Of a stretch of 64,000 bases of DNA, positions 45,604-53,165 are shown piece by piece. The notes below the pieces were generated by a model. That model ran no database searches, was not told the origin of the DNA, and saw only the letters and a program-made list of their open reading frames with translations. A program made the position numbers and the translations under genes. Numbering within the stretch: the stretch's first letter is position 1; the number at the start of each line of letters is the position of its first letter. The DNA is from Larkinella humicola. Its GTDB lineage: Bacteria; Bacteroidota; Bacteroidia; Cytophagales; Spirosomataceae. The stretch lies in assembly GCF_008727875.1 (NCBI RefSeq), contig NZ_VTWS01000003.1, positions 310,001-374,000 on the forward strand, in the 5' to 3' direction.

Positions 45604-46437
45604 ATGACAACAAATACCGATGTCCTCCTCCAAAAAGCAAATGCTCCCTATGCAACCAAACTCCTGACCTTCGCTGCAACCGCGTGGTTCGTTGTGGCGA
45701 CAATAGGTCAATGGTTATTTGGAATTTACATTCTCTTGTTCTACGGTAAGTACGCCGTTACGGGCGATTTTGAAAAATGGAATAGGGTTCTACCACATGG
45801 CTACGTCGAAGGCGACTGGAAAGCAAATACGGTCGTTGCCATTCACGTTTTGCTGGCCGCTATTCTGGTTATTGGTGGACCCCTGCAAGTAATCCCACCG
45901 ATCCGTCAGCACTGGCCCCGTTGTCATCGCTGGCTCGGCAGAACCTACGTCACGACGGCTATCGTTGTCAGTGTAGCGGGATTAATTATGATCTGGACAC
46001 GCCGTAGTGAAGGCCATTCCATCCGGCACATCAGCATCAGCATTCAGGCTATTTACATTATTTTATTTGCCTTGCTCACAATCCGACACGCCAGAGACCG
46101 CCAATTCACTCAACACCGGGAATGGGCCTTGCGGCTGTTCATGGTGGTCAATGGCGTTTGGTTTTTCAGGGTGGGACTCATGTTCTGGTTACTGATCAAT
46201 GGTGGCCCGGTCGGTTTTGATCCCAAAACGTTCACCGGCCCTTTTCTCACGGCTCTTTCTCTACTCACGTACGCCATTCCGCTCTCGCTGATTGTGCTGG
46301 AGTTGTATTTTTATGCCCGAAAAAGACAGAATGATGCGCTCAGTCTTTTCGCATCGGTGCTGATTTTTCTGTGTACCGGCATCACAGGTATCGGAATTTT
46401 TGGGGCGATGATGCGCTTATGGCTACCTAACCTGTAA
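45604..46437 (+). CDS. DUF2306 membrane protein
   Basis: A 277-residue protein with about seven hydrophobic segments. It has the DUF2306 pattern: a conserved HVLLAAILVIGGPLQVIPPIR, RCHRWLGRTYV, and QHREWALRLFM with histidine-rich, possibly haem-binding positions. The function of the family is unknown. It is flanked by lysS and the GreA-like gene, with spacers of 154 and 48 bp, and shows no strong promoter of its own. Confidence 0.82.
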   Translation: MTTNTDVLLQKANAPYATKLLTFAATAWFVVATIGQWLFGIYILLFYGKYAVTGDFEKWNRVLPHGYVEGDWKANTVVAIHVLLAAILVIGGPLQVIPPIRQHWPRCHRWLGRTYVTTAIVVSVAGLIMIWTRRSEGHSIRHISISIQAIYIILFALLTIRHARDRQFTQHREWALRLFMVVNGVWFFRVGLMFWLLINGGPVGFDPKTFTGPFLTALSLLTYAIPLSLIVLELYFYARKRQNDALSLFASVLIFLCTGITGIGIFGAMMRLWLPNL

Positions 46438-46485
46438 AAGAACGTCAACTTTCCCGTAATTTGGGCGTATAACACCAAACCGCTC

Positions 46486-46947
46486 ATGATCGATTACGTT
46501 ACTATCAAGCACATGCTTTTTGACCATTGCCGCCAGTACGTAGAGCAGCGCATCGAAACGGCCAGAACCGCGATGGAAGCCGCACAGTCGGCAGCCAACG
46601 AGGAGTCGAAAAGCAGTGCGGGCGACAAATATGAAACCGGTCGGGCCATGGCGCAAATCGAGCGCGACCGCCACGCCCAGCAACTGGCCGAAGCCCGCAA
46701 GCTGGAGCAGGAACTGGCGCGCGTCGACGCGGGCAAGATCCATTCCGCCGTTCAGCCGGGAAGTCTGGTAATGACGAGTCAGGGAAATTATTTCATCGCC
46801 ATCAGCGCCGGAAAAATAACCGTGGACCAAACCGATTACTTCGCAGTTTCGGCCGCTTCGCCCATCGGCGTCCGACTGAATCACGCGAAAGCCGGTGACG
46901 AAGTGATTTTTAACGGCAGGCCGATTCGGGTTATTTCGGTGGGATGA
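46486..46947 (+). CDS. GreA/GreB-like protein (N-terminal coiled coil, C-terminal FKBP-like domain)
   Basis: A 153-residue protein. Residues about 20-80 form a charged alpha-helical region (EESKSSAGDKYETGRAMAQIERDRHAQQL) that resembles the Gre coiled coil, and the C-terminus has a Gre-type domain (SAASPIGVRLNHAKAGDEVIFNGRPIRVISV). Gre factors insert a coiled coil with two acidic tip residues into the RNA polymerase channel to promote cleavage of stalled RNA. The N-terminal helical part is shorter than in GreA (158 residues, but differently proportioned), so a polymerase-binding role is inference. It is a single-gene unit ending in a shared terminator. Confidence 0.65.
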   Translation: MIDYVTIKHMLFDHCRQYVEQRIETARTAMEAAQSAANEESKSSAGDKYETGRAMAQIERDRHAQQLAEARKLEQELARVDAGKIHSAVQPGSLVMTSQGNYFIAISAGKITVDQTDYFAVSAASPIGVRLNHAKAGDEVIFNGRPIRVISVG

Positions 46948-46954
46948 GACAGAA

Positions 46955-47044
46955 GAGATGTGAGAGCATAGACAAGCGAATAAAGACAAGAGATGGATAA
47001 CGATTTTAGTCTTTCATCTCTCTTTGCCTATGCTATCACCTCTC
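46955..47044. repeat. Imperfect hairpin after the GreA-like gene
   Basis: Arms at 46955-46975 and 47024-47044 pair over 21 nt with three mismatches, separated by a 48-nt loop. The arm text (GAGATGTGAGAGCATAGACAA) resembles the arms of the element at 51667-51736 and the half-copy near 49450. It lies just before the bidirectional terminator at 47057-47086. Confidence 0.65.
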
Positions 47045-47056
47045 TCCTAAAACAAC

Positions 47057-47086
47057 AAAAACCCCGGTCATTCGATCGGGGTTTTT
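47057..47086. terminator. Bidirectional terminator between GreA-like gene and cspA-type gene
   Basis: AAAAACCCCG pairs with CGGGGTTTTT around a 10-nt loop. Each strand carries a T run on its 3' side, so it can serve the plus-strand GreA-like gene and the minus-strand cold shock gene. Confidence 0.88.
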
Positions 47087-47108
47087 ATGTTTGTAAAGGA
47101 GTGGTTTC

Positions 47109-47315
47109 TCAATAGGCTCCTTCAATTTTTTTAACTTTCACAGCATTAAGGCCTTTTTTCCCTTCGATTACTTCGAAAGAGACCCGGTCTGTTTCCCGAA
47201 TAGTGGTACCATTCAGGCCAGTAATGTGTACGAAAATGTCACGGTTCGTATCATCTTCGACGATGAACCCGTAGCCTTTGCTCTCGTTGAAAAATTTGAC
47301 AACACCTGTTTGCAT
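47109..47315 (-). CDS. Cold shock domain protein
   Basis: A 68-residue nucleic acid chaperone of the CspA family. RNP1 is KGYGFIV and RNP2 is DIFVHI; the family's start MQTGVVKFFNESKGYGFI is clear, and the basic C-terminus KVKKIEGAY is typical. It binds single-stranded RNA to prevent structure at low temperature. It is transcribed from a long upstream region, consistent with the long structured leader often found before csp genes. Confidence 0.94.
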   Translation of the reverse strand: MQTGVVKFFNESKGYGFIVEDDTNRDIFVHITGLNGTTIRETDRVSFEVIEGKKGLNAVKVKKIEGAY

Positions 47316-47737
47316 AAAACTTAAAAAATTAAAAATAAAACATTACTGACTGGAGTATTCTTAACAAAAGTCTTCAAACAGGTTCCAGGTTAACACACGA
47401 AATGGGCGATACGGATGGAACACACCGTCTATGCATTGACTTTGTTGAATAGCAAAAAAATCTTAACTTTTATAAGACAACGCCTTAGTAAACACAAAGT
47501 AACAAAATTTGTTACGAATTTTTAAACAATTTTTTTTGATTTTAATTGCGTTATTTAAAGAGATAATTGTACGAAATGGGCTTACCGCTAAATAAGTAGC
47601 ACAAACAATTCGTTACCGGAATTGTTGATCCAGTTGGTTCCGTGTATCTTTGGTAAACGAAGCAAGCTGTAAAACGGGTTTGACAGACGCCCTTTTCTCT
47701 TTATGGCCAGGAACTGATTATCAGGAGCGTTACTACT
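47316..47737. other. Divergent intergenic region, cspA-type gene and pspC
   Basis: This 422-bp AT-rich region carries the promoters of the divergent cspA-type and pspC genes. A strong plus-strand promoter for pspC is at 47622-47652. A 17-bp palindrome, GTAACAAA-A-TTTGTTAC (47499-47515), could be an operator. No clear promoter box for cspA was found; if transcription starts near the palindrome, the leader would be about 180 nt. No ORF was found. Confidence 0.5.
47622..47652 (+). promoter_or_regulatory. Promoter of pspC
   Basis: TTG (47622-47624) and TATCTTTG (47645-47652) are 20 nt apart and match the Bacteroidota consensus, with the ATG 86 bp downstream. Confidence 0.65.
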
Positions 47738-47959
47738 ATGAATAAACTCAGGTATTTCGTCGAAAGTCAGGCATTTGGCGTTTGCACCAAACTAGGCGAG
47801 ATGATGAACATTTCTGCCAGTAGCATTCGTCTCTATTTTATCTATACCTCGTGTCTCACGCTGGGTTCGCCCGTTGTGCTGTATCTGATCATGGCCTTCT
47901 GGATGGAAATGAACAAACACCTCCGGCGGCATAATCACCCGACTATCTGGGAATTATAA
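47738..47959 (+). CDS. PspC-domain membrane protein
   Basis: A 73-residue protein of the PspC family: GVCTKLGEMMNISASSIRLYFIYTS, then the hydrophobic segment GSPVVLYLIMAFWMEM. In Proteobacteria PspC is a membrane sensor of envelope stress; stand-alone short PspC proteins in Bacteroidota have unknown roles. It is monocistronic with a strong promoter and is followed by a palindromic repeat. Confidence 0.88.
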   Translation: MNKLRYFVESQAFGVCTKLGEMMNISASSIRLYFIYTSCLTLGSPVVLYLIMAFWMEMNKHLRRHNHPTIWEL

Positions 47960-47970
47960 TCGTTTTCTAC

Positions 47971-48064
47971 TTGCCCCTAATACCCTGAAGGGGACTTGGA
48001 CGCGGTTGCTCCGGATGTAAAAAGGCCGGCAGCGGCCGACCGTCCTGCAGGGGGTTAGGGGCAA
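47971..48064. repeat. G/C-rich palindromic element between pspC and the GT2 gene
   Basis: TTGCCCCTAA (47971-47980) pairs with TTAGGGGCAA (48055-48064), with further partial pairing through CCCTGAAGG and CCTGCAGGG, and an inner GC-rich hairpin GGCCGGCAGCGGCCG. It lies between convergent genes. Confidence 0.75.
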
Positions 48065-48067
48065 AAG

Positions 48068-49096
48068 CTATTTTTTGTCCTTCAAAAGCGCTGCGAACGT
48101 TTTCCGGCCTTTTACGAAATACTGCCAGATGATGCTGTGCGGATAAATTTGCGGATGGGTAATCCGGTTATTACGAAGATCGGCCAGCGCGTTCCGTTGC
48201 TTCCGAAGGTAGGGCAACCAACTGTAAAAAGTGAAGTGAGCCTGCAAAATCGCCAGCGTATCCCGCCAGTTTCCAGCCAGCAAAAGCCTTACCCCGGATA
48301 TCCCGTCTAAAACCAACCGAATCAGGATGTTGAGAAACACGTGACCCGTCGGCAAATTCTTGTAGAGCATCGCCAGGCTGTTGCGGTAATTCAGGAACGT
48401 CTTGCGCGGATTGGATTTGTGAAGGGTTCCGCCCCCGACGTGATATACGGTGGATTCGGGGACATACCAAATCTGGTAACCGGCATTTTTAGCCCGCCAG
48501 CACCAGTCAATCTCTTCCATGTGGGCAAAAAACCGGGGATCAAATCCGCCCAAACGCAGAAAAACATCCGACCGAACGAGCAGGCACGCCCCCGTTGCCC
48601 AGAAAATTTCCCGTGCATCATCATATTGGTTCTGGTCTTCTTCGACCGTATCGAACACGCGACCCCGGCAAAATGGATACCCCAGGTAGTCGATGTAGCC
48701 TCCGGCACCACCCGCGTATTCAAACAACCGCGGGTGTTTGAAGGACCGGATTTTGGGCTGACAGGCCGCAATGCGGGGATTGGCTTTCATCCGCTGCACG
48801 AGCGGTGCCAGCCAGCCCGAACTAACTTCTACGTCGGAATTGAGCAAAAGAAGGTAGGTAGCGTTGATCTGTGTCAATGCCGCATTGTAACCGCCTGCAT
48901 ACCCGAAATTAGCCGCCAGACGGATCAGGTGGACGGACGGAAACTTTCTCTCCAGCAATGCCAGCGAACCGTCCGTAGAATGATTGTCGGCAACGTAAAC
49001 CGGGCAACCTTCCGAGTGCGTCAGAACGGAAGGCAAAAACTGCTCTAGAAAGGATTTTCCGTTGTAATTCAGAATCACGATGGCAACCTCGTCCAT
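48068..49096 (-). CDS. Glycosyltransferase family 2
   Basis: A 342-residue cytoplasmic or membrane-associated glycosyltransferase. Family 2 features: IVILNYNGKSFL, VADNHSTDGSL, NFGYAGGYNAAL, LLLNSDVEV (the DxD-like site as SDV) and HMEEIDWCWRAKNAGY, which holds the catalytic ED pattern. A hydrophobic stretch near residue 260-285 and the overall layout resemble rhamnosyltransferase-like members of cell-surface polysaccharide synthesis. The donor is not known. It is 3 bp downstream of ybaB and thus in one unit with it. Confidence 0.9.
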   Translation of the reverse strand: MDEVAIVILNYNGKSFLEQFLPSVLTHSEGCPVYVADNHSTDGSLALLERKFPSVHLIRLAANFGYAGGYNAALTQINATYLLLLNSDVEVSSGWLAPLVQRMKANPRIAACQPKIRSFKHPRLFEYAGGAGGYIDYLGYPFCRGRVFDTVEEDQNQYDDAREIFWATGACLLVRSDVFLRLGGFDPRFFAHMEEIDWCWRAKNAGYQIWYVPESTVYHVGGGTLHKSNPRKTFLNYRNSLAMLYKNLPTGHVFLNILIRLVLDGISGVRLLLAGNWRDTLAILQAHFTFYSWLPYLRKQRNALADLRNNRITHPQIYPHSIIWQYFVKGRKTFAALLKDKK

Positions 49097-49099
49097 TCC

Positions 49100-49435
49100 T
49101 TACGACATCAGGTTGCCCAGGTCGAAACCGGGAATATTGGGCAACAACCCCTCGGTTGCTTTCTGAAGATGAGCCTTGATTTTCGGTTCCACGTTTTCGA
49201 GTGCCTTGTTGGTGGCCGCCACAACCAGATCCTGCAACATCTCCCGGTCGTCGGGACGAATCAAATCCTGGTCAATGTTCAGCCGCACAATTTGTTTCAG
49301 CCCGTTAACGGTCACACGGACCATTCCGGCACCTGATTCTCCCGATTCGGTAATGGTATTCAGGCTGGCCTGCGCTTCTTTCATGCGGGCCTGAAATTCC
49401 TTTACCTTGCCGAACATATCCATCATATTGAACAT
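49100..49435 (-). CDS. ybaB: YbaB/EbfC-family nucleoid-associated protein
   Basis: A 111-residue small DNA-binding protein that forms tweezer-like dimers. The N-terminal helix (MDMFGKVKEFQARMKEAQASL) and the core VRVTVNGLKQIVRLNIDQDLI and LQDLVVAATNKALENVE match the family. In many bacteria ybaB is linked to recR/dnaX; here it is linked to a GT2 gene. A TACCTTTG box (minus strand, 49509-49502) is a candidate promoter, which would put the 49440-49500 region in its leader. Confidence 0.92.
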   Translation of the reverse strand: MFNMMDMFGKVKEFQARMKEAQASLNTITESGESGAGMVRVTVNGLKQIVRLNIDQDLIRPDDREMLQDLVVAATNKALENVEPKIKAHLQKATEGLLPNIPGFDLGNLMS

Positions 49436-49501
49436 AACTTACAAAAAAAGAAGTGAGAGACTAGACAAGAGAAAACCAACCACACAATGGGATTGTCTAA
49501 A

Positions 49502-49509
49502 CAAAGGTA
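49502..49509 (-). promoter_or_regulatory. Candidate -7 box of ybaB
   Basis: The minus strand reads TACCTTTG. A matching -33 TTG is not obvious. In the putative leader, TAGACAA and TTGTCTA can pair, and AAGTGAGAGACTAGACAAGA resembles the arm of the hairpin at 51667. Confidence 0.45.
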
Positions 49510-49565
49510 GCAAGGATTGAACAGTCTGCCCTGCTTTCCACATTCTTTTGTCGTTCCTCTATGGT

Positions 49566-51548
49566 TTACCGAATCAGTAACACCTGACCGGTCTTTTCTG
49601 TTTTCAAACCGTTTTGATCGGTTGCACTGACCCGATAGGCATAGGTGCCGGCCGGAGCAGCCTGACCACTGATTTTCCCATCCCATCCTTCGCGGCTTTC
49701 GGAACGAAATACGACCTCCCCCCAGCGGTTGTAGACCGTTAGCTGAATCGACGCCAGATACGTACTGCCTTTTACTTCCAGCAGATCATTGACACCATCG
49801 TCGTTGGGCGTAAACGCATCGGGAACAAACACCCGGGAAGCCTGCACGAAGGTGTAGAAATTGGAATAACTGATGGAACCGGATTTGGAAACCGCCTTGA
49901 CCCGAAACCGGAATCGCTGATTATCCGGCTCATTAGCAGGCCGGTAGGAGGTTTGCAGTCCAACGGAAACTTCTTCCCAAACCACCCCGCTATCGTCGAT
50001 TTTTTCGATCACATAATGGTCGATTTCTTCGTTCGCAAACGGCGAATCGGATATCCAGTCGATGGTGGAAGCGGAATGGGAGTTCAGGAAAATCGTGCAG
50101 ACCATTTTGGACGGTTCCGACGACACCCCGCAGGCATTCTGATACACCAACTGGTAGCAGTACGACTGCTTCTGGGGTTGTACTCCGCCGTCCTGGTGGA
50201 TGTTCCGGTCGACTTCCTCGCCGGTTTGCACAAACGAGCCGCCCGGATTATCCCGACGGAAAACGATCATTTTATAGCTCGGATTCTGCGAAGTCGGAAC
50301 GGGCGGCAAACCCCGCAGATCGACCCGGTTATCGCCATTGACCGACACCTGCACCGTTGAAAAAGCGGGCGGTATGGCCGACGAGCGAACGGTTACGCAT
50401 TTCCGGTCGGAGATGATTTCGGTCGTGCCCACCAGCGCCGTTACCTGATAGCAGTACTCTTCGTTGCAATTCAGCCCTTCCGAATCCGTGACGGAACTGG
50501 TGCCGACGCTGGTGAACGTGCGAAAGACATCATCGTTTTTGGAAACGGTATATTTCTGAAATTTGGCCGGGCTTCCGGGAACCGTCCACACCACGGCATT
50601 CTGTTGATCTTTCGCTTCCACCTCCAGCCCGATGCTGCACACTTCGTCCGATGCCACGGTGTTGCCGCAGCCATCCTGCGACACGACTTTAAAGCAGGTC
50701 GGGTGGCTGGTTACGTTGGTGAGGCTGACCGAACCACTGCCGGTTCGGGTGGTGGTGGTGTTCTCGAACGTACCTGATGCGTTTTTTTTCTGGATGACCA
50801 CCACCTGATTAGCCGCCACCTGAATTTGCAGCGTAACCGTGGTTCCGGTGGTTTTCAGGCTGGATACGGTGGGTTGCATGATGGTGCCGCCGGGTGTCAC
50901 CGACTGCTGGGTCATGCCCCCGCACGAAATGTCCCGGTAATTGCCCTGCACGTTGATCGTCCGGGTTGCCTGCGACGAATAGGTGTGAATAAGCCCCGAA
51001 ATGGCGGTTTTCTGAACGGTTTGCCGAGGACTTCCATCCCCCCAGTCAATGATAAATTCGTCGTACTGGCTGGCCACGGCATCGTTGACGATATCGACCA
51101 GCACCCGGCGGTCGGAACAGGTAAAAGCCCGAAAATTGGGCGGTGTGGCATCCAGAACTTCTATTTCCTGACAGGCTACGGAGCCGGTTCCGACACTGCC
51201 CAACTGCAATATTTTGTAGGTACCCGGTTTCGTAAAGGTGTAAGTCGTAGCGGCAACGCCCGATTTGGTGGCAACCGGGTCACCACCTTTGTAGTCGTAC
51301 ACGTAGAGAAAAATGTTATCCGGTATTCCGGTGGTATTACTCACCGTCACGGTCATGGGAGCGCACCCTTTCTTTGCTGATACATTGAAACTGCCTTTTC
51401 CTGCATTGGACGGGGGCGTCGCGCACCAGTCGTTTGTTTGAGCAAACGCATGTAGACTCAGAACAAAACAGGCTCCCAGCAGGAAAAACCGGACCTGATG
51501 CCGGACCATTCCTACCAAACCGGCTGACCATTTCCTGACTGCTCTCAC
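49566..51548 (-). CDS. T9SS type B sorting-domain surface protein with PKD/Ig-like repeats
   Basis: A 660-residue exported protein. A signal peptide ends around SLHAFAQ (starting either at 51548 or, more compactly, at ATG 51509). The middle contains a PKD-like domain (AATTYTFTKPGTYKILQLG, FIIDWGDGSPRQTV) and fibronectin-like repeats with paired cysteines. The C-terminal 90 residues are the gliding motility-associated (CHU_C) domain: FVPDAFTPNDDGVNDLLEVKG, VYNRWGEVVFRS, GWDGKISGQAAPAGTYAYRV. That domain directs secretion by the type IX system and attachment at the cell surface. No enzymatic domain is seen; it may be an adhesin or structural protein. Confidence 0.9.
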   Translation of the reverse strand: MRAVRKWSAGLVGMVRHQVRFFLLGACFVLSLHAFAQTNDWCATPPSNAGKGSFNVSAKKGCAPMTVTVSNTTGIPDNIFLYVYDYKGGDPVATKSGVAATTYTFTKPGTYKILQLGSVGTGSVACQEIEVLDATPPNFRAFTCSDRRVLVDIVNDAVASQYDEFIIDWGDGSPRQTVQKTAISGLIHTYSSQATRTINVQGNYRDISCGGMTQQSVTPGGTIMQPTVSSLKTTGTTVTLQIQVAANQVVVIQKKNASGTFENTTTTRTGSGSVSLTNVTSHPTCFKVVSQDGCGNTVASDEVCSIGLEVEAKDQQNAVVWTVPGSPAKFQKYTVSKNDDVFRTFTSVGTSSVTDSEGLNCNEEYCYQVTALVGTTEIISDRKCVTVRSSAIPPAFSTVQVSVNGDNRVDLRGLPPVPTSQNPSYKMIVFRRDNPGGSFVQTGEEVDRNIHQDGGVQPQKQSYCYQLVYQNACGVSSEPSKMVCTIFLNSHSASTIDWISDSPFANEEIDHYVIEKIDDSGVVWEEVSVGLQTSYRPANEPDNQRFRFRVKAVSKSGSISYSNFYTFVQASRVFVPDAFTPNDDGVNDLLEVKGSTYLASIQLTVYNRWGEVVFRSESREGWDGKISGQAAPAGTYAYRVSATDQNGLKTEKTGQVLLIR

Positions 51549-51606
51549 AAGGGTAAAGTTTTTTTCGTAACTACAGGTGCTATTTCAGATAAAAACGCGC
51601 AAAACA

Positions 51607-51634
51607 CAAATTTAGCGTATCGAACGTATCTTTG
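51607..51634. promoter_or_regulatory. Back-to-back -7 boxes of ribBA (+) and the T9SS protein gene (-)
   Basis: TATCTTTG at 51627-51634 (plus) and TAAATTTG at 51614-51607 (minus strand) are 12 bp apart and point away from each other. Both match TAnnTTTG; neither has an ideal -33 TTG. The closeness would make the two promoters mutually exclusive at a given moment. Confidence 0.45.
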
Positions 51635-51666
51635 TGGAACAATGTTCTAAAAGACGTGAGAATGAA

Positions 51667-51736
51667 GAAGTGAGACAAGAGACTAAAACCCTTAAATGGA
51701 CTCTTACTCCTTGTCTGTCATCTCTTGTCTCACTTC
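51667..51736 (+). repeat. Hairpin in the ribBA leader
   Basis: GAAGTGAGACAAGAGA (51667-51682) and its exact complement (51721-51736) form a perfect 16-bp stem with a 38-nt loop. It lies between the -7 box at 51627 and the ribBA ATG at 51761, so it would be part of the leader RNA. It does not have the conserved core of an FMN riboswitch. Confidence 0.75.
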
Positions 51737-51760
51737 TATTTTCTCAAGTCATTTCACTGT

Positions 51761-53011
51761 ATGATGAGCAATAATAATACCAATCCCGGGAGTCTGCTGG
51801 ATCGGATTGAAGACGCGATTCAGGATATTCGCGATGGAAAAATCATTATCGTCGTGGACGATGAAGACCGGGAAAATGAGGGTGACATGATCTGCGCTGC
51901 GGAGAAAATCACGCCCGAAATGGTCAATTTCATGGTCAAGGAAGGCCGCGGTCTGATGTGTGCTCCACTCACCGAAGCACGCTGTCAGGAACTGGGCCTG
52001 GAAATGATGGTGGGCAACAACACCTCCGTTCATACGACACCCTTTACGGTATCCGTTGATTTGCTGGGCAATGGCTGCACCACGGGCATCTCGGCCAGCG
52101 ACCGTGCCAAAACCATCCGTGCGCTGGTGGATCCGGAAACCAAACCGGAAGATCTGGGCCGTCCGGGGCACATTTTTCCGCTGCGGGCCGTCGATGGGGG
52201 CGTCATCCGCCGGGCGGGGCATACCGAAGCCGCCATTGATTTCGCCCAACTCGCGGGTTTGCAACCGGCGGGCGTGCTGATCGAAGTGCTGAACGAAGAC
52301 GGCACGATGGCGCGGCTTCCTGAACTGCGGACGATGGCCGACAAATTCGGTATGAGGCTGGTCAGTATTCAGGATTTGATCGAATACCGGCTACAACAGG
52401 AAAGCCTGATCAAACGCGAAATTGGGGTGAACATGCCCACAACGTACGGCGATTTCGAACTGATTGCCTACAAACAACTCAACACCGACGACACACACCT
52501 GGCCCTGATCAAAGGCACTTGGGAGAAAAACGAACCCGTGCTGGTGCGCGTCCACTCGTCCTGTGTGACGGGCGACATCTTTGGTTCCTGCCGCTGCGAT
52601 TGCGGAGAACAGCTTCATGCCGCCATGAAAATGGTGGAACAGGAGGGCAAAGGCCTGGTGCTGTATATGTTTCAGGAAGGACGCGGAATTGGGCTGATGA
52701 ACAAACTGAAAGCGTATAAATTGCAGGAAATGGGCCGCGATACCGTCGAAGCCAACCTGGAACTGGGCTTGCCGATGGACGCCCGGGACTATGGCGTCGG
52801 TGCGCAGATTTTGCGGGATCTGGGCATCACCAAGCTCCGCCTGATTTCCAATAATCCCAAAAAACGGGCGGGCCTGATGGGCTATGGTCTCGAAATTGTC
52901 GAAACTGTCCCCATCGACATCCGCCCCAACCCGCACAACGAAGTGTACTTACGGACCAAACGGGACAAAATGGGTCACGAACTGAGCCATTTCACCGATC
53001 AGGTCGGTTAA
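51761..53011 (+). CDS. ribBA: Bifunctional 3,4-dihydroxy-2-butanone-4-phosphate synthase/GTP cyclohydrolase II
   Basis: Supplies both precursors of riboflavin: DHBP from ribulose 5-phosphate (N-terminal domain, residues about 10-210; [12 protein letters not shown] and [14 protein letters not shown]) and the pyrimidine from GTP (C-terminal domain, about 215-400). The zinc ligands of the cyclohydrolase are Cys268, Cys279 and Cys281 in [18 protein letters not shown]. The GTP-binding [15 protein letters not shown] and the catalytic [10 protein letters not shown] are present. The 416-residue length is normal. The ATG at 51761 is preferred; a second ATG follows directly. A terminator comes 20 bp after the stop. 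Confidence 0.96.
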   Translation: MMSNNNTNPGSLLDRIEDAIQDIRDGKIIIVVDDEDRENEGDMICAAEKITPEMVNFMVKEGRGLMCAPLTEARCQELGLEMMVGNNTSVHTTPFTVSVDLLGNGCTTGISASDRAKTIRALVDPETKPEDLGRPGHIFPLRAVDGGVIRRAGHTEAAIDFAQLAGLQPAGVLIEVLNEDGTMARLPELRTMADKFGMRLVSIQDLIEYRLQQESLIKREIGVNMPTTYGDFELIAYKQLNTDDTHLALIKGTWEKNEPVLVRVHSSCVTGDIFGSCRCDCGEQLHAAMKMVEQEGKGLVLYMFQEGRGIGLMNKLKAYKLQEMGRDTVEANLELGLPMDARDYGVGAQILRDLGITKLRLISNNPKKRAGLMGYGLEIVETVPIDIRPNPHNEVYLRTKRDKMGHELSHFTDQVG

Positions 53012-53031
53012 CGATCTCCACCGTTTAGTAT

Positions 53032-53060
53032 AGCCCGTCAGTATTGACGGGCTTTTTTTT
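53032..53060 (+). terminator. Intrinsic terminator of ribBA
   Basis: AGCCCGTCA pairs with TGACGGGCT around the loop GTAT, followed by eight T. Confidence 0.92.
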
Positions 53061-53165
53061 GTCCTTTTTTACCGAACACGCAACCCTTTTCCAGCAGCTA
53101 CCGTACTGCCATCGAATCGATTCGACAGGTACCATTTCTAATTCTAATCTTTCTATTTATTTGCT

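Noticed and set aside
51549-51760. FMN riboswitch before ribBA
   Set aside because: The conserved RFN core and its multi-stem junction cannot be seen; only one simple hairpin is present.
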